The notes: generated by a model from the sequence alone, not told the origin. 64,000 nucleotides of DNA from Parvibaculaceae bacterium Mf 1.05b.01 (GCA_000509225.1 BAOK01000001.1:1888245-1952244), one strand, 5' to 3'; shown: positions 1-9,400, counted from the stretch's first letter. Program-made: numbers and translations.

Positions 1-505
1 GATGGGTCATGGTGGGCCAGTCAGCAATGACGTCTTCTCACCGCCGGTTGGGGCACCTGAGGGCGCTAAAGTTCTCACCTATGCAGACCTTGCGGCTCTT
101 GAACCAAACACCGACCTACGGGAGCCTGGACGGGAAATTGTCGTCCGGCTCGGTGGCAATATGGAACGATACATCTGGACATTGAACGGTGAAAAATTCG
201 CCGATGCTGACCCCATCATGTTGCGATATGGTGAGCGCGTTAAGCTCACCTTTATCAACGAGACCATGATGAACCACCCGATGCATCTGCACGGCATGTT
301 TGTTGAGTTGGACAATGGTCAACCCACAGAAACCCAACCGCGCAAACACGTAGTAAACGTGGGACCAGGAAGAACCTACTCGGTCGATATAACCGCCGAC
401 GAAGCTGGTGAATGGGCTTTCCATTGCCACCTTATGTACCACATGTCTTCCGGCATGTTCAGGAAAGTCGTCGTCGCCAAACTCGCTGCGGAGGCAATCC
501 AATGA
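1..505 (+). CDS. copA: Copper resistance multicopper oxidase CopA, 3' part only
   Basis: This is the C-terminal third of a periplasmic multicopper oxidase of the CopA/PcoA type, which oxidises Cu(I) to less toxic Cu(II). The reading frame is already open at the first base, so the gene begins outside the window. The last cupredoxin domain carries both C-terminal copper motifs: HPMHLHG near nt 277-297, and HCHLMYHMSSGM near nt 421-457 with the Cys and Met ligands of the type 1 site. The stop codon overlaps the start of copB in an ATGA, the usual copAB arrangement, so the two are probably translationally coupled. The Tat signal and N-terminal domains cannot be checked here. Confidence 0.93.
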   Translation, partial: MGHGGPVSNDVFSPPVGAPEGAKVLTYADLAALEPNTDLREPGREIVVRLGGNMERYIWTLNGEKFADADPIMLRYGERVKLTFINETMMNHPMHLHGMFVELDNGQPTETQPRKHVVNVGPGRTYSVDITADEAGEWAFHCHLMYHMSSGMFRKVVVAKLAAEAIQ

Positions 506-1224
506 ACATCAATAAGAAGACATACTCACTGGTGGTAGCAGGCTTCGTTCTCAGTATGACCTGGTTTGTCAGACCGGCTATTGCCGCAGAGACAGAACCG
601 ATGTTCAAGTATTTTCAGTTGGAAACTGATTATGCCGATTGGGGAAGCAATAAGCGGGAAGTGACCTGGGAAGGTTCAGGCTGGTACGGCGGAGACACCG
701 AGAAAATTTGGGTTAAGACTGAAGGTGAATGGGGTGATGGAGATCTGGAGGAAGCGGAAGTTCAGGCGCTTTACAGTCGCAACATCGCCCGCTTCTGGGA
801 CGTTCAAGCTGGTGTACGCCACGATTTTCGTCCAGATCCCACAAATTATTTTGCGGCGGCGCTCGTTGGCCTAGCTCCCTACTGGTTTGAATTGGACACA
901 TCGCTATTCGTAAGTGACGAAGGAGACGTGAGTCTTCGAGGCCAGGCAGAATATGAGCTCCTCCTCACGCAGAAGCTCATTCTGTCGCCCTACGGCGAAG
1001 TAAACATCTTTGCGAGCGATGTACCCGAGCAAGAGGTTGGTGCTGGTATCGCCAACATCGATACCGGACTCCAGCTCAGATATGAAATCAGAAGAGAGTT
1101 TGCTCCCTATATCGACTTCAACTATGTCGGTCTGTTTGGCGAGACTAAATCTCTCGCCGAGGCAGACAACAAGGATGCGAACGACTTTACGGTTCGTCTT
1201 GGTGTGCGGTTCTGGTTGAATTAG
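502..1224 (+). CDS. copB: Copper resistance protein CopB, outer membrane
   Basis: This 240-residue protein is a CopB/PcoB-type outer-membrane beta-barrel that works with CopA in copper tolerance. It has a signal peptide with an Ala-Ala-Glu boundary near residues 26-28. It then shows alternating aromatic beta strands, including the family-like stretches KYFQLETDYADWG and YFAAALVGLAPYWFE, and it ends in a C-terminal Phe-Trp-Leu-Asn. I chose the ATG at 502, which overlaps the copA stop and directly precedes the signal peptide; an in-frame ATG at 412 would lie deep inside copA. The Met/His-rich N-terminal segment found in some CopB proteins is missing. A strong terminator follows 24 nt downstream. 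Confidence 0.9.
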   Translation: MNINKKTYSLVVAGFVLSMTWFVRPAIAAETEPMFKYFQLETDYADWGSNKREVTWEGSGWYGGDTEKIWVKTEGEWGDGDLEEAEVQALYSRNIARFWDVQAGVRHDFRPDPTNYFAAALVGLAPYWFELDTSLFVSDEGDVSLRGQAEYELLLTQKLILSPYGEVNIFASDVPEQEVGAGIANIDTGLQLRYEIRREFAPYIDFNYVGLFGETKSLAEADNKDANDFTVRLGVRFWLN

Positions 1225-1247
1225 CCTGCTGGCACATTGGCAAAAAG

Positions 1248-1284
1248 AAGCCCCGCAACTCAAAATCTAGTTGCGGGGCTTTTC
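1248..1284. terminator. Rho-independent terminator between convergent genes
   Basis: A perfect 12-bp stem (1249-1260 with 1269-1280) encloses an 8-nt loop and is flanked by an A-run on the left and a T-run on the right. It can therefore stop copAB transcripts from the left and the leftward small-gene operon from the right. Confidence 0.9.
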
Positions 1285-1301
1285 TGTTGTGACACTATGC
1301 G

Positions 1302-1556
1302 TCAGTCGGAAGCGGCCCGCCCTATGGGAGAAAACTGGTACGCCAAAACGTAGAGTGCCGCAATGTACCACCCATAGACAATCAACTCGGCAAATCCGAT
1401 CACGATGCCTATCGGTGACAGGCTAAACCCAGGCAACAGAGGAGCCCAAAGCTCGTGCATTGAGAATTGGGGCAGAAGCTGATCGAATACAAGGCAGAGC
1501 GCATAGCTGATAACCAGCACACTACTTAGAGCGAAACCAATTCGGTTGATAGACAT
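1302..1556 (-). CDS. DUF5676-like small membrane protein
   Basis: This 84-residue protein has two hydrophobic segments (about residues 5-27 and 45-72) and resembles the DUF5676 family of small membrane proteins common in copper and mercury islands. I chose the Met followed by Ser-Ile-Asn-Arg at 1556; the longer frame begins with a polar, unlikely leader. It is the last gene of a leftward series (cupredoxin, His-rich protein, Met/His-rich protein, this gene) that probably starts at the CueR-type promoter at 3109-3139. Its biochemical role is unknown. Confidence 0.7.
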   Translation of the reverse strand: MSINRIGFALSSVLVISYALCLVFDQLLPQFSMHELWAPLLPGFSLSPIGIVIGFAELIVYGWYIAALYVLAYQFSPIGRAASD

Positions 1557-1631
1557 TTCGTCTGTTCCTTTCAATTTGTAGAAAGACAGCGCCCGAAAGC
1601 CAAGCAAACGGCCTCCGGTCGCCGTTGCTTC

Positions 1632-2006
1632 CTAGTTCCCCATGCCCATACCGCCTGAATGCATATTCTCCATACATTGACGCATTTTCCCGTGCATCTG
1701 AGTGTGCATATCGGATCGATGACCCATGGCCATGTGTCCCGGCGACCCTGCACCGTCGCGCTCACGCATCATTTTGGAGCATTGGCCCGTGTTCGCCATC
1801 CCATCACTATTCATCATGGGCTTTCCAGGCATCTGATGCCGGTTCCTTGGTTGCGGCACGGGCTTAGCGGCTGGGCCTCCACTGACGTCAACAGTCTGCT
1901 GTCCGTGGCGTGGACTTCTTGTCGAGGCTGCTGACGCCTCCGCTACAAAGAAGCCAAGACTTATGACTGCTACAGCTGCAGCATATTTTCTGTTTATCTG
2001 TTTCAT
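1632..2006 (-). CDS. Secreted Met/His-rich protein, probable periplasmic copper binder
   Basis: This 124-residue protein starts with a clear signal peptide (MKQINRKYAAAVAVISLG, cleavage near AEASA). The C-terminal half is dense in Met, His, Gly and single Cys residues, ending HSGGMGMGN, which suits soft-metal binding in the periplasm. A good ribosome-binding site (AAGGAG) stands upstream of the ATG. It lies between other copper genes on the same strand. I do not recognise a named family; a metallochaperone or sequestration role is inferred from composition and context. Confidence 0.72.
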   Translation of the reverse strand: MKQINRKYAAAVAVISLGFFVAEASAASTRSPRHGQQTVDVSGGPAAKPVPQPRNRHQMPGKPMMNSDGMANTGQCSKMMRERDGAGSPGHMAMGHRSDMHTQMHGKMRQCMENMHSGGMGMGN

Positions 2007-2132
2007 TCTTCCAACTCCTTTTCGAATTTCTCTTTAACATCCGTTTGAGGACGGGGTTAAAGCGCTATGCGGTCATGCTTCAAGCGCACTTCTCGGTGCC
2101 TTGCCGCATCAGCGTTAGCGCGCAATAAGCGG

Positions 2133-2483
2133 TCAGGAGTTGTGGGTTGGAGGATGAAGCGGCGTATCGACGATATGGGCGGACGGACTGCGAACAACAG
2201 AGTGTTTTTCGCAATCTAGAGCTAAAGGCTGACACACCTGTGATTGCACAATAAGTATCGCAATACACATACCGCTGGTTGAACAACACACTCCACCTGA
2301 ATGGTCATGCTTCACCAGCCCATCTTTTTGCTCGAGTATCCGCGAGTCGTGATCCTGTCCAAATGAGTGCTGCACTTCTGCGTGTGTCGCAGAATCCGCA
2401 TGCATATGCGCAACCGCGCCTGCCGCTCCGATTGGATGGAGCAGAAAACTCATAACGATGGCGAACACTACGATACGGATCAT
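2133..2483 (-). CDS. Small secreted His/Cys-containing protein of the copper locus
   Basis: This 116-residue protein has an N-terminal signal peptide (about residues 1-22) followed by His-rich stretches (HMHADSATH, DHDSRI, KHDHSGG). It then has a CC pair, a hydrophobic segment and a C-terminal PPTH tail. The layout recalls the loosely defined CopL/DUF2946-like secreted proteins of copper loci, but similarity is weak by eye. Two other small secreted proteins here (16797-17126 and 37333-37647) share the signal-peptide, Cys/His-centre and proline-tail plan, and each precedes a metal-efflux operon. Function is not established. Confidence 0.6.
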   Translation of the reverse strand: MIRIVVFAIVMSFLLHPIGAAGAVAHMHADSATHAEVQHSFGQDHDSRILEQKDGLVKHDHSGGVCCSTSGMCIAILIVQSQVCQPLALDCEKHSVVRSPSAHIVDTPLHPPTHNS

Positions 2484-2573
2484 TTAGAATACCGCCTAGG
2501 ATTGGCTAGTCATCTGCACGCAGACTAAGCGCAGACTTTTTGGTTGGAAATGACACACATCAATCACAAGTCA

Positions 2574-3068
2574 TCAGCTTTGAAGTTCAAATTTGCCGCG
2601 CATTCCAGACTCAAAGTGGCCCGGCACATTGCAGCCAAACTCCAGCCTTTCCCCCTCGCCAAACGTCCAAACAAGTTCAGTCGTCTCACCCGGGGCAACC
2701 ATCACGGCATTCTGAGCTTGATGCTTGTGGGCATGCCCATCTGAGGCACCAGACATCATTGCCTGCATCTCGGCTCTGTGGGCTGCCTGGGTGTCTGCGT
2801 CCCCGATAGTGAAATCGTGGTCTAATTCACCTTCATTGCGGATCAGAAACCGGACTGTTTCTCCTGCGCTCACTTGGATCTCGTCTGTCGAGAACTCGTT
2901 ATCCGTGGCGATCACTTCGATCGTCCGTATGGCGTCAGCATCAGATGTCGCCCTGGTGTGATGCGACCCTGCCGTATGACCAGCGCCCGCCAACGCTGCT
3001 TCGAAGCTCAACAACGAAGTTACTGCTGCGCCTAGCAGCGCACTGTAACGGTATATCTGCGAACTCAT
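2574..3068 (-). CDS. Periplasmic cupredoxin, blue-copper-like
   Basis: This 164-residue secreted protein has a signal peptide (about residues 1-27) and a plastocyanin/azurin-like domain. The type 1 copper ligands are visible: His in ELDHDF and the Cys, His and Met of CNVPGHFESGM. Such cupredoxins are common in alphaproteobacterial copper loci and are thought to bind or shuttle copper in the periplasm. A His/Met-rich insert (about residues 90-115) may bind further copper. An AAAGGAG ribosome-binding site precedes the ATG. A CueR-type promoter (3109-3139) lies 41 nt upstream, so copper induction is likely. Confidence 0.85.
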   Translation of the reverse strand: MSSQIYRYSALLGAAVTSLLSFEAALAGAGHTAGSHHTRATSDADAIRTIEVIATDNEFSTDEIQVSAGETVRFLIRNEGELDHDFTIGDADTQAAHRAEMQAMMSGASDGHAHKHQAQNAVMVAPGETTELVWTFGEGERLEFGCNVPGHFESGMRGKFELQS

Positions 3069-3108
3069 GATGTTCTCCTTTTGTTACGAGCAAAATTGCT
3101 CGCCAATT

Positions 3109-3139
3109 ACTCTCCAGGTTCCAGTTGGAGGAAGGTCAA
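3109..3139 (-). promoter_or_regulatory. CueR-type promoter/operator for the cupredoxin operon
   Basis: Read leftward there is a consensus -35 TTGACC (3139-3134), then a dyad ACCTTCC-N7-GGAACCT, one base off the CueR site ACCTTCC-N7-GGAAGGT. The -10 region is weak (GAGAGT at 19-bp spacing), as in promoters that need activation by DNA distortion. It faces away from a second copy at 3174-3204. Confidence 0.75.
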
Positions 3140-3173
3140 GATCAACAAAATCTAAGATTCGCGCGAACAGCGC

Positions 3174-3204
3174 TTTACCTTCCAGTTGGTGGAAGGAATA
3201 TCTT
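3174..3204 (+). promoter_or_regulatory. CueR-type promoter/operator for the copper ATPase
   Basis: The elements are -35 TTTACC (3174-3179), a 19-bp spacer (3180-3198) and -10 TATCTT (3199-3204). Across the spacer lies the perfect dyad CCTTCC-N7-GGAAGG. The long 19-bp spacer is the hallmark of MerR-family-activated promoters. Transcription from here would begin near 3211, which supports 3245 rather than 3125 as the ATPase start. Confidence 0.85.
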
Positions 3205-3244
3205 TCGACCTAATGCCGAATTTCTGCAGGTGGAAAACACTCAA

Positions 3245-5701
3245 ATGGACACACAGGAAACCTCAATCCAAGCCCATATCGTGAGAGATCCGGTGTGTGG
3301 CATGAAGGTTGACACTTCAGCGCCTGATTACCATTCAGAGCACGACGGACGACTTTTTTCTTTCTGTAGTGTGCGGTGCTCTGAACGCTTTTCTGCTGAC
3401 CCAGGTCATTTTGTGGATGCAAAAGATCCGGTGTGCGGCATGACTGTGGATCGGGCAACTGCCACTCATCTGGTAAACCATCAAGGTGAGCGCTTCTATT
3501 TTTGCTCCACGGGATGCGAGACAAAATTCACCACTGATCCCGACAAATATCTTGGTGATCGCCCCGCGCCTGAACCAATGCCGGAAGGTACTGAGTATAC
3601 CTGCCCCATGCATCCCGAGGTCGTCCAAGTGGGTCCCGGTGACTGTCCTATTTGTGGCATGGCGCTGGAACCAATGGCGCCAAGTCTGGAGACCGGGCCC
3701 AACCCAGAACTGGTGGACTTCACACAGCGGATGTGGATCGGCACGCCACTCGCTCTCGCCGTTCTCTTTCTTGAAATGGGCAACCATCTCGGCGTCCCCC
3801 TGTCGGAGCTTATGGGGCCTACCCTGTTCGTCTGGACCCAAATGATTCTGACGACGCCTATTATGGTTTGGATCGCCGCACCTTTCTTTAAGAGAGGATG
3901 GAGTTCGGTTGTCAACCGCTCGCCAAATATGTGGACACTGATCTCACTCGGAACGGGCGCTGCCTATCTTTACAGCATTGTGGCCGCTGTCTCGCCTTCG
4001 CTCTTCCCGCCCGCATTCCATCACGCAGACGGAACGGTGCCGGTATACTTTGAAGCAGCTGCAGTCATCATCATTCTTGTGCTGCTTGGTCAAGTCATGG
4101 AGCTGCGTGCACGGGAAAGAACGGGTGACGCCATCAAAGCGCTTCTTAACCTTTCGCCGAAAACAGCACGCAAGGTGAGCGCCGACGGCAGCGAGGCCGA
4201 GATTCCGCTGGATGACGTCAAATTAGGTGACCACCTGCGCATACGACCTGGCGAAGCCGTGCCTGTCGACGGCACTGTGCTTGATGGGCGGTCCTCGGTC
4301 GACGAAAGCATGCTAACGGGCGAACCAATCCCGGTTGAAAAAGTTGAGGCCGACCCCCTAACAGGTGGAACCATCAACGGGACGGGTTCTTTGATCATGG
4401 TCGCTGAGCGTGTTGGATCCGAAACGCTCCTTGCGCAAATTGTCAATATGGTTGCTTCGGCTCAACGCAGCCGCGCGCCCATTCAAGGACTTGCCGACAA
4501 GGTTGCCAGTTATTTCGTGCCTGTGGTTGTCCTCATTGCCGCAATTGCCTTTGTCGTTTGGTCTGTTTTAGGGCCCGAGCCGTCGTCGATCTACGGTCTT
4601 GTCGCAGCCGTCTCCGTTCTCATCATCGCCTGCCCGTGCGCTTTGGGGCTTGCCACACCGATGTCAATTATGGTCTCGACAGGTAAGGGCGCGATGAACG
4701 GCGTCCTGATCAAAGATGCTGAAGCTCTTGAGCGGTTCAGCACTGTAGACACTTTGATAGTTGATAAGACTGGCACGCTGACGGAGGGGAAACCGCAGTT
4801 GGCTGGTGCGTATGCGATTGCACCGCATACGTCGAACAGGGTTCTGCAGCTCGCGGCAAGCCTCGAAAGAGGGAGCGAACATCCGTTAGCGACCGCTATT
4901 ACGCATGGCGCAGAGGAACGCGATCTGGGCCTAACGAAAGTAGAAGACTTCAACGCCATTACGGGCATGGGGGTCACGGGCCAAATTGAGGGCCACACTG
5001 TAGCGCTAGGCAACCTGAAGTTGATGCGCTCACTAAACATCGATATCGGTAGCCTCTCAGAAAAGGCAGAGGCACTCCAGTCCCTGGGCCAAACCGTGAT
5101 GTATCTCTGCTACGGTCCCTTGGCGATGGGCTATGTTGCTGTTGAAGATCCAATCAAGGAAACAACGCCTGAGGCGATCCAATCCCTCCATAAACTTGGC
5201 ATGAAAGTCATCATGGCGACCGGCGACAACACTCGAACCGCAAAAGCCGTCGCTGATCGTCTGGAAATTGATGATATCCGCGCCGATGTCATGCCGGAGG
5301 ATAAAGCTGCTCTGGTAACTGAGCTCAGAGCGCAGGGCCGCGTCGTCGCGATGGCCGGTGACGGGGTGAATGATGCACCTGCACTTGCGGCAGCGGATGT
5401 CGGCATCGCCATGGGCACAGGCGCCGATGTTGCCGTTGAAAGCGCCGGCATTACCCTTGTGAAGGGCGACCTCACTGGGGCAATCAGAGCAAAAACCCTA
5501 GCGGCGGGCACAATGCGCAACATCCGTCAGAACCTATTTTTTGCGTTTGTCTACAACGCGGCCGGCGTGCCAATTGCTGCAGGTCTGCTTTATCCTTTCT
5601 TTGGTGTCCTGCTCTCGCCGATTTTAGCGGCCGCTGCTATGAGCCTATCTTCCGTATCTGTCATTGGAAATGCCCTTAGGCTGCGGAGGATCAAGCTTTG
5701 A
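3245..5701 (+). CDS. Copper-exporting P1B-type ATPase with YHS and metal-binding N-terminus
   Basis: This 818-residue inner-membrane pump exports Cu(I) from the cytoplasm using ATP. The N-terminus has two YHS domains (DPVCGM near residues 15 and 61, each with a following Cys pair) and a heavy-metal-binding domain (YTCPMHPEV near 118, CPICGM near 134) instead of CxxC HMA domains. The core shows the Cys-Pro-Cys metal site (ACPCALG, near 461), the phosphorylation loop DKTGTLT (near 506) and [10 protein letters not shown] (near 704). I took the ATG at 3245 because an upstream in-frame ATG at 3125 lies before the predicted transcription start. The gene overlaps cueR by 4 nt. Confidence 0.93.
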   Translation: MDTQETSIQAHIVRDPVCGMKVDTSAPDYHSEHDGRLFSFCSVRCSERFSADPGHFVDAKDPVCGMTVDRATATHLVNHQGERFYFCSTGCETKFTTDPDKYLGDRPAPEPMPEGTEYTCPMHPEVVQVGPGDCPICGMALEPMAPSLETGPNPELVDFTQRMWIGTPLALAVLFLEMGNHLGVPLSELMGPTLFVWTQMILTTPIMVWIAAPFFKRGWSSVVNRSPNMWTLISLGTGAAYLYSIVAAVSPSLFPPAFHHADGTVPVYFEAAAVIIILVLLGQVMELRARERTGDAIKALLNLSPKTARKVSADGSEAEIPLDDVKLGDHLRIRPGEAVPVDGTVLDGRSSVDESMLTGEPIPVEKVEADPLTGGTINGTGSLIMVAERVGSETLLAQIVNMVASAQRSRAPIQGLADKVASYFVPVVVLIAAIAFVVWSVLGPEPSSIYGLVAAVSVLIIACPCALGLATPMSIMVSTGKGAMNGVLIKDAEALERFSTVDTLIVDKTGTLTEGKPQLAGAYAIAPHTSNRVLQLAASLERGSEHPLATAITHGAEERDLGLTKVEDFNAITGMGVTGQIEGHTVALGNLKLMRSLNIDIGSLSEKAEALQSLGQTVMYLCYGPLAMGYVAVEDPIKETTPEAIQSLHKLGMKVIMATGDNTRTAKAVADRLEIDDIRADVMPEDKAALVTELRAQGRVVAMAGDGVNDAPALAAADVGIAMGTGADVAVESAGITLVKGDLTGAIRAKTLAAGTMRNIRQNLFFAFVYNAAGVPIAAGLLYPFFGVLLSPILAAAAMSLSSVSVIGNALRLRRIKL

Positions 5702-6099
5702 ACATATCTGAAGCGTCAGAACTTGTCGGCATACCGCCGAAAACGATCCGATACTATGAAGATATCGGACTCATTTCATCTCACCGCTCTGAAAACGGGT
5801 ACCGTGTCTATGACGCCCGCGACCTTCACATGCTCAACTTTTTGGGGCGGGCAAGAAGTCTGGGCTTTACGATTGAGAGTTGCCGCTCGCTCCTTGCACT
5901 GTATCAGGATCCCGATCGTGCCAGCGCAGAAGTCAAAAAAGTGGCACAACAGCACAGGGATGAAATTGACTGCAAGATTGAAGAATTACAGGCGATGCGC
6001 GCTGTCCTAACAACGCTCGTTGAGAGCTGTAGGGGCGACGAACGTCCCGATTGCCCCATTCTTAATGCCTTGTCGGCGCCGCTAAAACTACACCAATAG
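5698..6099 (+). CDS. cueR: CueR-like MerR-family copper regulator
   Basis: This 133-residue MerR-family activator has an N-terminal winged helix (residues 1-70, [10 protein letters not shown]) and a dimerisation helix. The C-terminal loop has Cys111 and Cys119 in CRGDERPDC, matching the two Cu(I)-binding Cys of CueR, with a Ser near position 76 where MerR has a Cys. The start is a TTG overlapping the ATPase stop, with GGAGG upstream. A downstream Met is absent from a usable position, so a non-ATG start is needed. It probably controls both dyads at 3109-3204 and its own operon. Confidence 0.88.
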   Translation: MNISEASELVGIPPKTIRYYEDIGLISSHRSENGYRVYDARDLHMLNFLGRARSLGFTIESCRSLLALYQDPDRASAEVKKVAQQHRDEIDCKIEELQAMRAVLTTLVESCRGDERPDCPILNALSAPLKLHQ

Positions 6100-6114
6100 T
6101 CGGAGGACACCGTC

Positions 6115-7437
6115 GTGAAAGCAGAGTATGAGGCTAACAGCTTGTCTGTGACGAGTGCTGTTTCAATGGGGACTGGCGTCATGATCGGCGCCGGGATTTT
6201 CGCGCTGACGGGTCAGGTAGCGGAGCTGGCTGGACCGTACTTTCCTCTCGCCTTTTTTGTCGCCGCCATCGTTACTGGCTTTAGCGCCTATTCCTACATC
6301 AAGATGTCCAATGCATTTCCATCTGCAGGTGGAATTGCCATGTATCTGGAGAAAGCATACGGACGGGGAACGATCACAGGTGCGAGTGCCATCCTTATGG
6401 CCCTTTCCATGGTCATCAATGAAAGCCTCGTTGCGCGAACTTTTGGCACCTATACGCTTCAGCTTTTTGACATCCCCGCAACTTCATTCCTGGTCCCTAC
6501 ACTCGGCGTTGGGCTGATCATATTTGCCTTTTTTGTAAACATCTCAGGCAATCGCTCGGTAGGTCTCTTCTCGCTGATCATGGCTGCTGCGAAAGTCGTT
6601 GGCATTGCGCTATTCGCGCTCGCAAGTCTATGGGCTGCAGGTGGAATTTTTGCTCCGCCCGATCCGTCGGGCGTGTCCGAAACAAAGTTTGTAGGCTTTG
6701 TTGCCGCGCTCGCGCTTGCAATTCTCGCTTACAAGGGCTTCACAACCATCACCAATAGTGGCTCTGAGCTCGTAGACCCCCACAAAAACCTGGGGTGGGT
6801 AATTATCTATGCGATCGGCATCTGTTTCATCATCTATATGCTGGTAGCGTTCGCTGTCTACGCCAGCTTACCGTTAAGTCAGATCATAGAAGCAAAGGAC
6901 TTCGCGCTCGCGCAGGCGGCGAAGCCTGTGCTCGGCAGTTATGGGCTTTGGTTCACAGTCATTCTGGCAATCGTTGCTACAGCATCAGGTCTCATCGCGA
7001 GTATCTTTGCTGTCTCTCGGATGCTGACCATGCTGACAGACATGAGACTCATTCCACATAGCCACTTTGGCATGCCGGGTCCGATAAGAAGCCATTTATT
7101 GGTGTACACGGTTGTCATCGCGATTTTGCTAACCGTCTTCTTCGATCTGAGCCGGATTGCAGCCCTGGGTGCGATCTTTTATCTCGTAATGGATGTTGCC
7201 GTTCATTGGGGTGTTTTCCGTCACCTGCGTCATGAAATTGGAGCGCGTGCAGCGGTTCTTCTGACCGCCATCTTTCTTGATGTATCAATCCTTGGGGCGT
7301 TCATCTGGTTGAAGCTGGCGTCAGACCCACTTATTGCGGTGATCGCTACAGCAGGCCTCACGATTGTTTTTGTCGGTGAGTGGCTCTACCTACGGACCCA
7401 GCCTGCTCCGAACAATGCTTCGGCGCACAAGCACTGA
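6115..7437 (+). CDS. APC-family amino acid permease
   Basis: This 440-residue protein has about 12 hydrophobic segments. Its first helix carries the APC-superfamily glycine motif (GTGVMIGAGIFALTG, residues about 19-33). It would import an amino acid or polyamine across the inner membrane; the substrate cannot be read from sequence. The start is a GTG 15 nt after cueR with a GGAGGA ribosome-binding site, so it is probably the last gene of the copper ATPase-cueR transcript. Why a permease follows a copper regulator is unclear; import of a metal-chelating or thiol amino acid is one possibility, purely inferred. Confidence 0.82.
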   Translation: MKAEYEANSLSVTSAVSMGTGVMIGAGIFALTGQVAELAGPYFPLAFFVAAIVTGFSAYSYIKMSNAFPSAGGIAMYLEKAYGRGTITGASAILMALSMVINESLVARTFGTYTLQLFDIPATSFLVPTLGVGLIIFAFFVNISGNRSVGLFSLIMAAAKVVGIALFALASLWAAGGIFAPPDPSGVSETKFVGFVAALALAILAYKGFTTITNSGSELVDPHKNLGWVIIYAIGICFIIYMLVAFAVYASLPLSQIIEAKDFALAQAAKPVLGSYGLWFTVILAIVATASGLIASIFAVSRMLTMLTDMRLIPHSHFGMPGPIRSHLLVYTVVIAILLTVFFDLSRIAALGAIFYLVMDVAVHWGVFRHLRHEIGARAAVLLTAIFLDVSILGAFIWLKLASDPLIAVIATAGLTIVFVGEWLYLRTQPAPNNASAHKH

Positions 7438-7510
7438 AGCCTCTGAGATATGTCAGGAGAAGCCACGCACTTCATCCCCTTAGTTTGCACGACAAACCGC
7501 CGCCGGAGCT

Positions 7511-7922
7511 CTAAAGGAATTGTTCCTCAAACTCCTGAAGAGCGCTTTGGTTATAGGTAAAATTAGGCCAGCCTCTCTGGTGCCAGTTCCATTGTATGGG
7601 CCCTTCAAATTCGCCCATGAGACCTTTGGAAACAAAGACCATAACCACAAGCGCCAGTGTGCTTAGCGCAGCGGGCCATTTTTTTCCATGATTGAGAGAA
7701 ACCAATGTTCACAACATAGTTCAGGAAATACAGCCCAAACGGGAGGCCGCTCCCAAGCACAAACGATATCTGTCCTGATACCGTAGGATTGTTCCTGATG
7801 TCCCATAGCTCAGCGACATACAAAAGGCATAGTGCGCCAAATCCTAATCTAACAAGTCGCCCGATTGGGCCCGGTTGGGGCAATGATCCAGCATCTTTCA
7901 AATTGAGATCCGTCGTCGCCAT
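7511..7922 (-). pseudogene. Membrane protein gene after merA, frameshifted at an A7 run
   Basis: Two overlapping leftward frames encode one continuous membrane protein if the seven-A run (T-run at 7679-7685) is read as six. The first frame gives a start at 7922 and TM-rich sequence to FSQSWKK. The second continues WPAALSTLALVVMVFVSKG to the stop at 7511. The joined product would be about 136 residues with roughly three or four membrane segments. The 412-nt length is one more than a multiple of three, as expected for a single inserted base. It lies 49 nt after merA, so it would be the last mer-operon gene. I do not recognise the family. Slippage on A7 could still yield full-length protein. Confidence 0.7.
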
Positions 7923-7971
7923 AAAGGTACCTGTTTTTATCGTCTGAATTGGATGGGTGCGGTTGAGCCAA

Positions 7972-9387
7972 TTACCCAGCACAACACGAGAGTTTTTTTA
8001 CATCCAGGTCAAACGTCTGGGCGGCCAATTTCAATCCCTCAACTGTCGTTAAATATGGGAAGATGGTGGCACCGAGGTCTTCATAGGTCATACCAGTTTT
8101 GATCGCGAGAACTGCTGTTTGAATACTGTCGGAGCCTTCCGGTGCGAGGATATGTGCACCAAGTAGCCTTTTTGTTTTTCCATCCGCGACTAGCTTGATC
8201 ACTCCGCGCGTATCACGGGCGGCAAGCGCACGCGGCACATTGTCAAGACTCAAAACAGACGTTCGCACTTCGATCCCTTGATCGCGCGCTTGCGCTTCTG
8301 TCAGACCAACACTGGCGACCTGTGGATCAGTGAACACAACAGCGGGCATTACTGAACTGTCATATGAAATAGAATTTCCATTAAGTGCATTCTTGGCGGC
8401 AATTTTTGCGCCGTAGGCTGCCATATAGACGAATTGATCCTGCCCCGTGACATCGCCTACCGCGTAGACACCTTCACGTGTCGTGCACATGTGTGCATCG
8501 ACTTTGATCCCATTGTTGGACGCAACATCAATACCGGCATGTGGGAGTTCAAGGCCTTCGATATTGGGCGTTCGCCCTGTTGCTATCAGAACTTTTTCCG
8601 CTGAAATTTCTCGAGTCTGCCCCTGATCTTGCACCGTCAGCACGACGGTTTTGCCTTCAGCTTCAATCTTTTCATAAGAGATGCCGCTAATGACATTTAT
8701 GCCTTCATCGCCAAAATACGTCGTCAGCGCTTCTCCAATTTCCGGCTCGGCTTCCGGTAGCAGGCCGCGGCGGCTTATGATGGTAACAACGACACCAGCA
8801 CGGGCGAACACCTGGGCAATTTCTACGCCGATATATCCCGCCCCAATGACAAGCAGAGATTTGGGTAGCTTATCGAGCTCAAGAGCGGATGTACTAGTAA
8901 GGTATGGGACGTTATCAATACCCTTGATTGATGGCAGCGCAGGGCGTGTCCCTGTTGCAATGATTGTTTTTTCAGCATCAATTGTAGTGCCATTGACGAT
9001 GAGCGCACCTTGATCCGAATAAGAGGCTTCACCTTCCATATATGTAATTGAGGTATAGGCTGATAGCAGGTCGCTGTATTTCGCGGCACGAAGATCATCG
9101 ACCAAATCTTGTTTTTGTTTTTGGACAGCATTCCAATCTGTCACTGTCGCCGATGCCTTGATCCCGTCAAAACGGCCGGCAGCATGGGCAACATGGAGAG
9201 TTTCTGCAGCCCGTATAAGTGCCTTTGATGGAACACAGCCAACATTAACGCATGTCCCACCTATTGTCCCATAACCAATCAATGCAACCCTTGCACCTTC
9301 GTCAGCAGCCGTAATTGCGGCAGAAAAGCCTGCCGACCCTGCGCCGACTACTGCAAGATCGAAATCTCTTTCAGAGTTTTTCACCAC
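7972..9387 (-). CDS. merA: Mercury(II) reductase MerA, short form
   Basis: This 471-residue cytoplasmic flavoenzyme reduces Hg(II) to volatile Hg(0) with NADPH. It has an N-terminal FAD motif (VVGAGSAGF), the redox pair Cys46/Cys51 in GGTCVNVGCVPSK, a second nucleotide motif (VIGAGYIGVE) and the C-terminal vicinal Cys pair (KKLSCCAG). That pair separates MerA from lipoamide dehydrogenases. There is no N-terminal HMA domain. I chose the GTG at 9387, which has an AAGGAA ribosome-binding site; the longer frame starts at a TTG inside merF. It is the catalytic gene of the operon transcribed from 10374. Confidence 0.92.
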   Translation of the reverse strand: MVKNSERDFDLAVVGAGSAGFSAAITAADEGARVALIGYGTIGGTCVNVGCVPSKALIRAAETLHVAHAAGRFDGIKASATVTDWNAVQKQKQDLVDDLRAAKYSDLLSAYTSITYMEGEASYSDQGALIVNGTTIDAEKTIIATGTRPALPSIKGIDNVPYLTSTSALELDKLPKSLLVIGAGYIGVEIAQVFARAGVVVTIISRRGLLPEAEPEIGEALTTYFGDEGINVISGISYEKIEAEGKTVVLTVQDQGQTREISAEKVLIATGRTPNIEGLELPHAGIDVASNNGIKVDAHMCTTREGVYAVGDVTGQDQFVYMAAYGAKIAAKNALNGNSISYDSSVMPAVVFTDPQVASVGLTEAQARDQGIEVRTSVLSLDNVPRALAARDTRGVIKLVADGKTKRLLGAHILAPEGSDSIQTAVLAIKTGMTYEDLGATIFPYLTTVEGLKLAAQTFDLDVKKLSCCAG

Positions 9388-9400
9388 TACTATTTCCTTA

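Noticed and set aside
3125-5701. Longer copper ATPase starting at 3125.
   Set aside because: That ATG lies upstream of the predicted transcription start of the CueR-type promoter.
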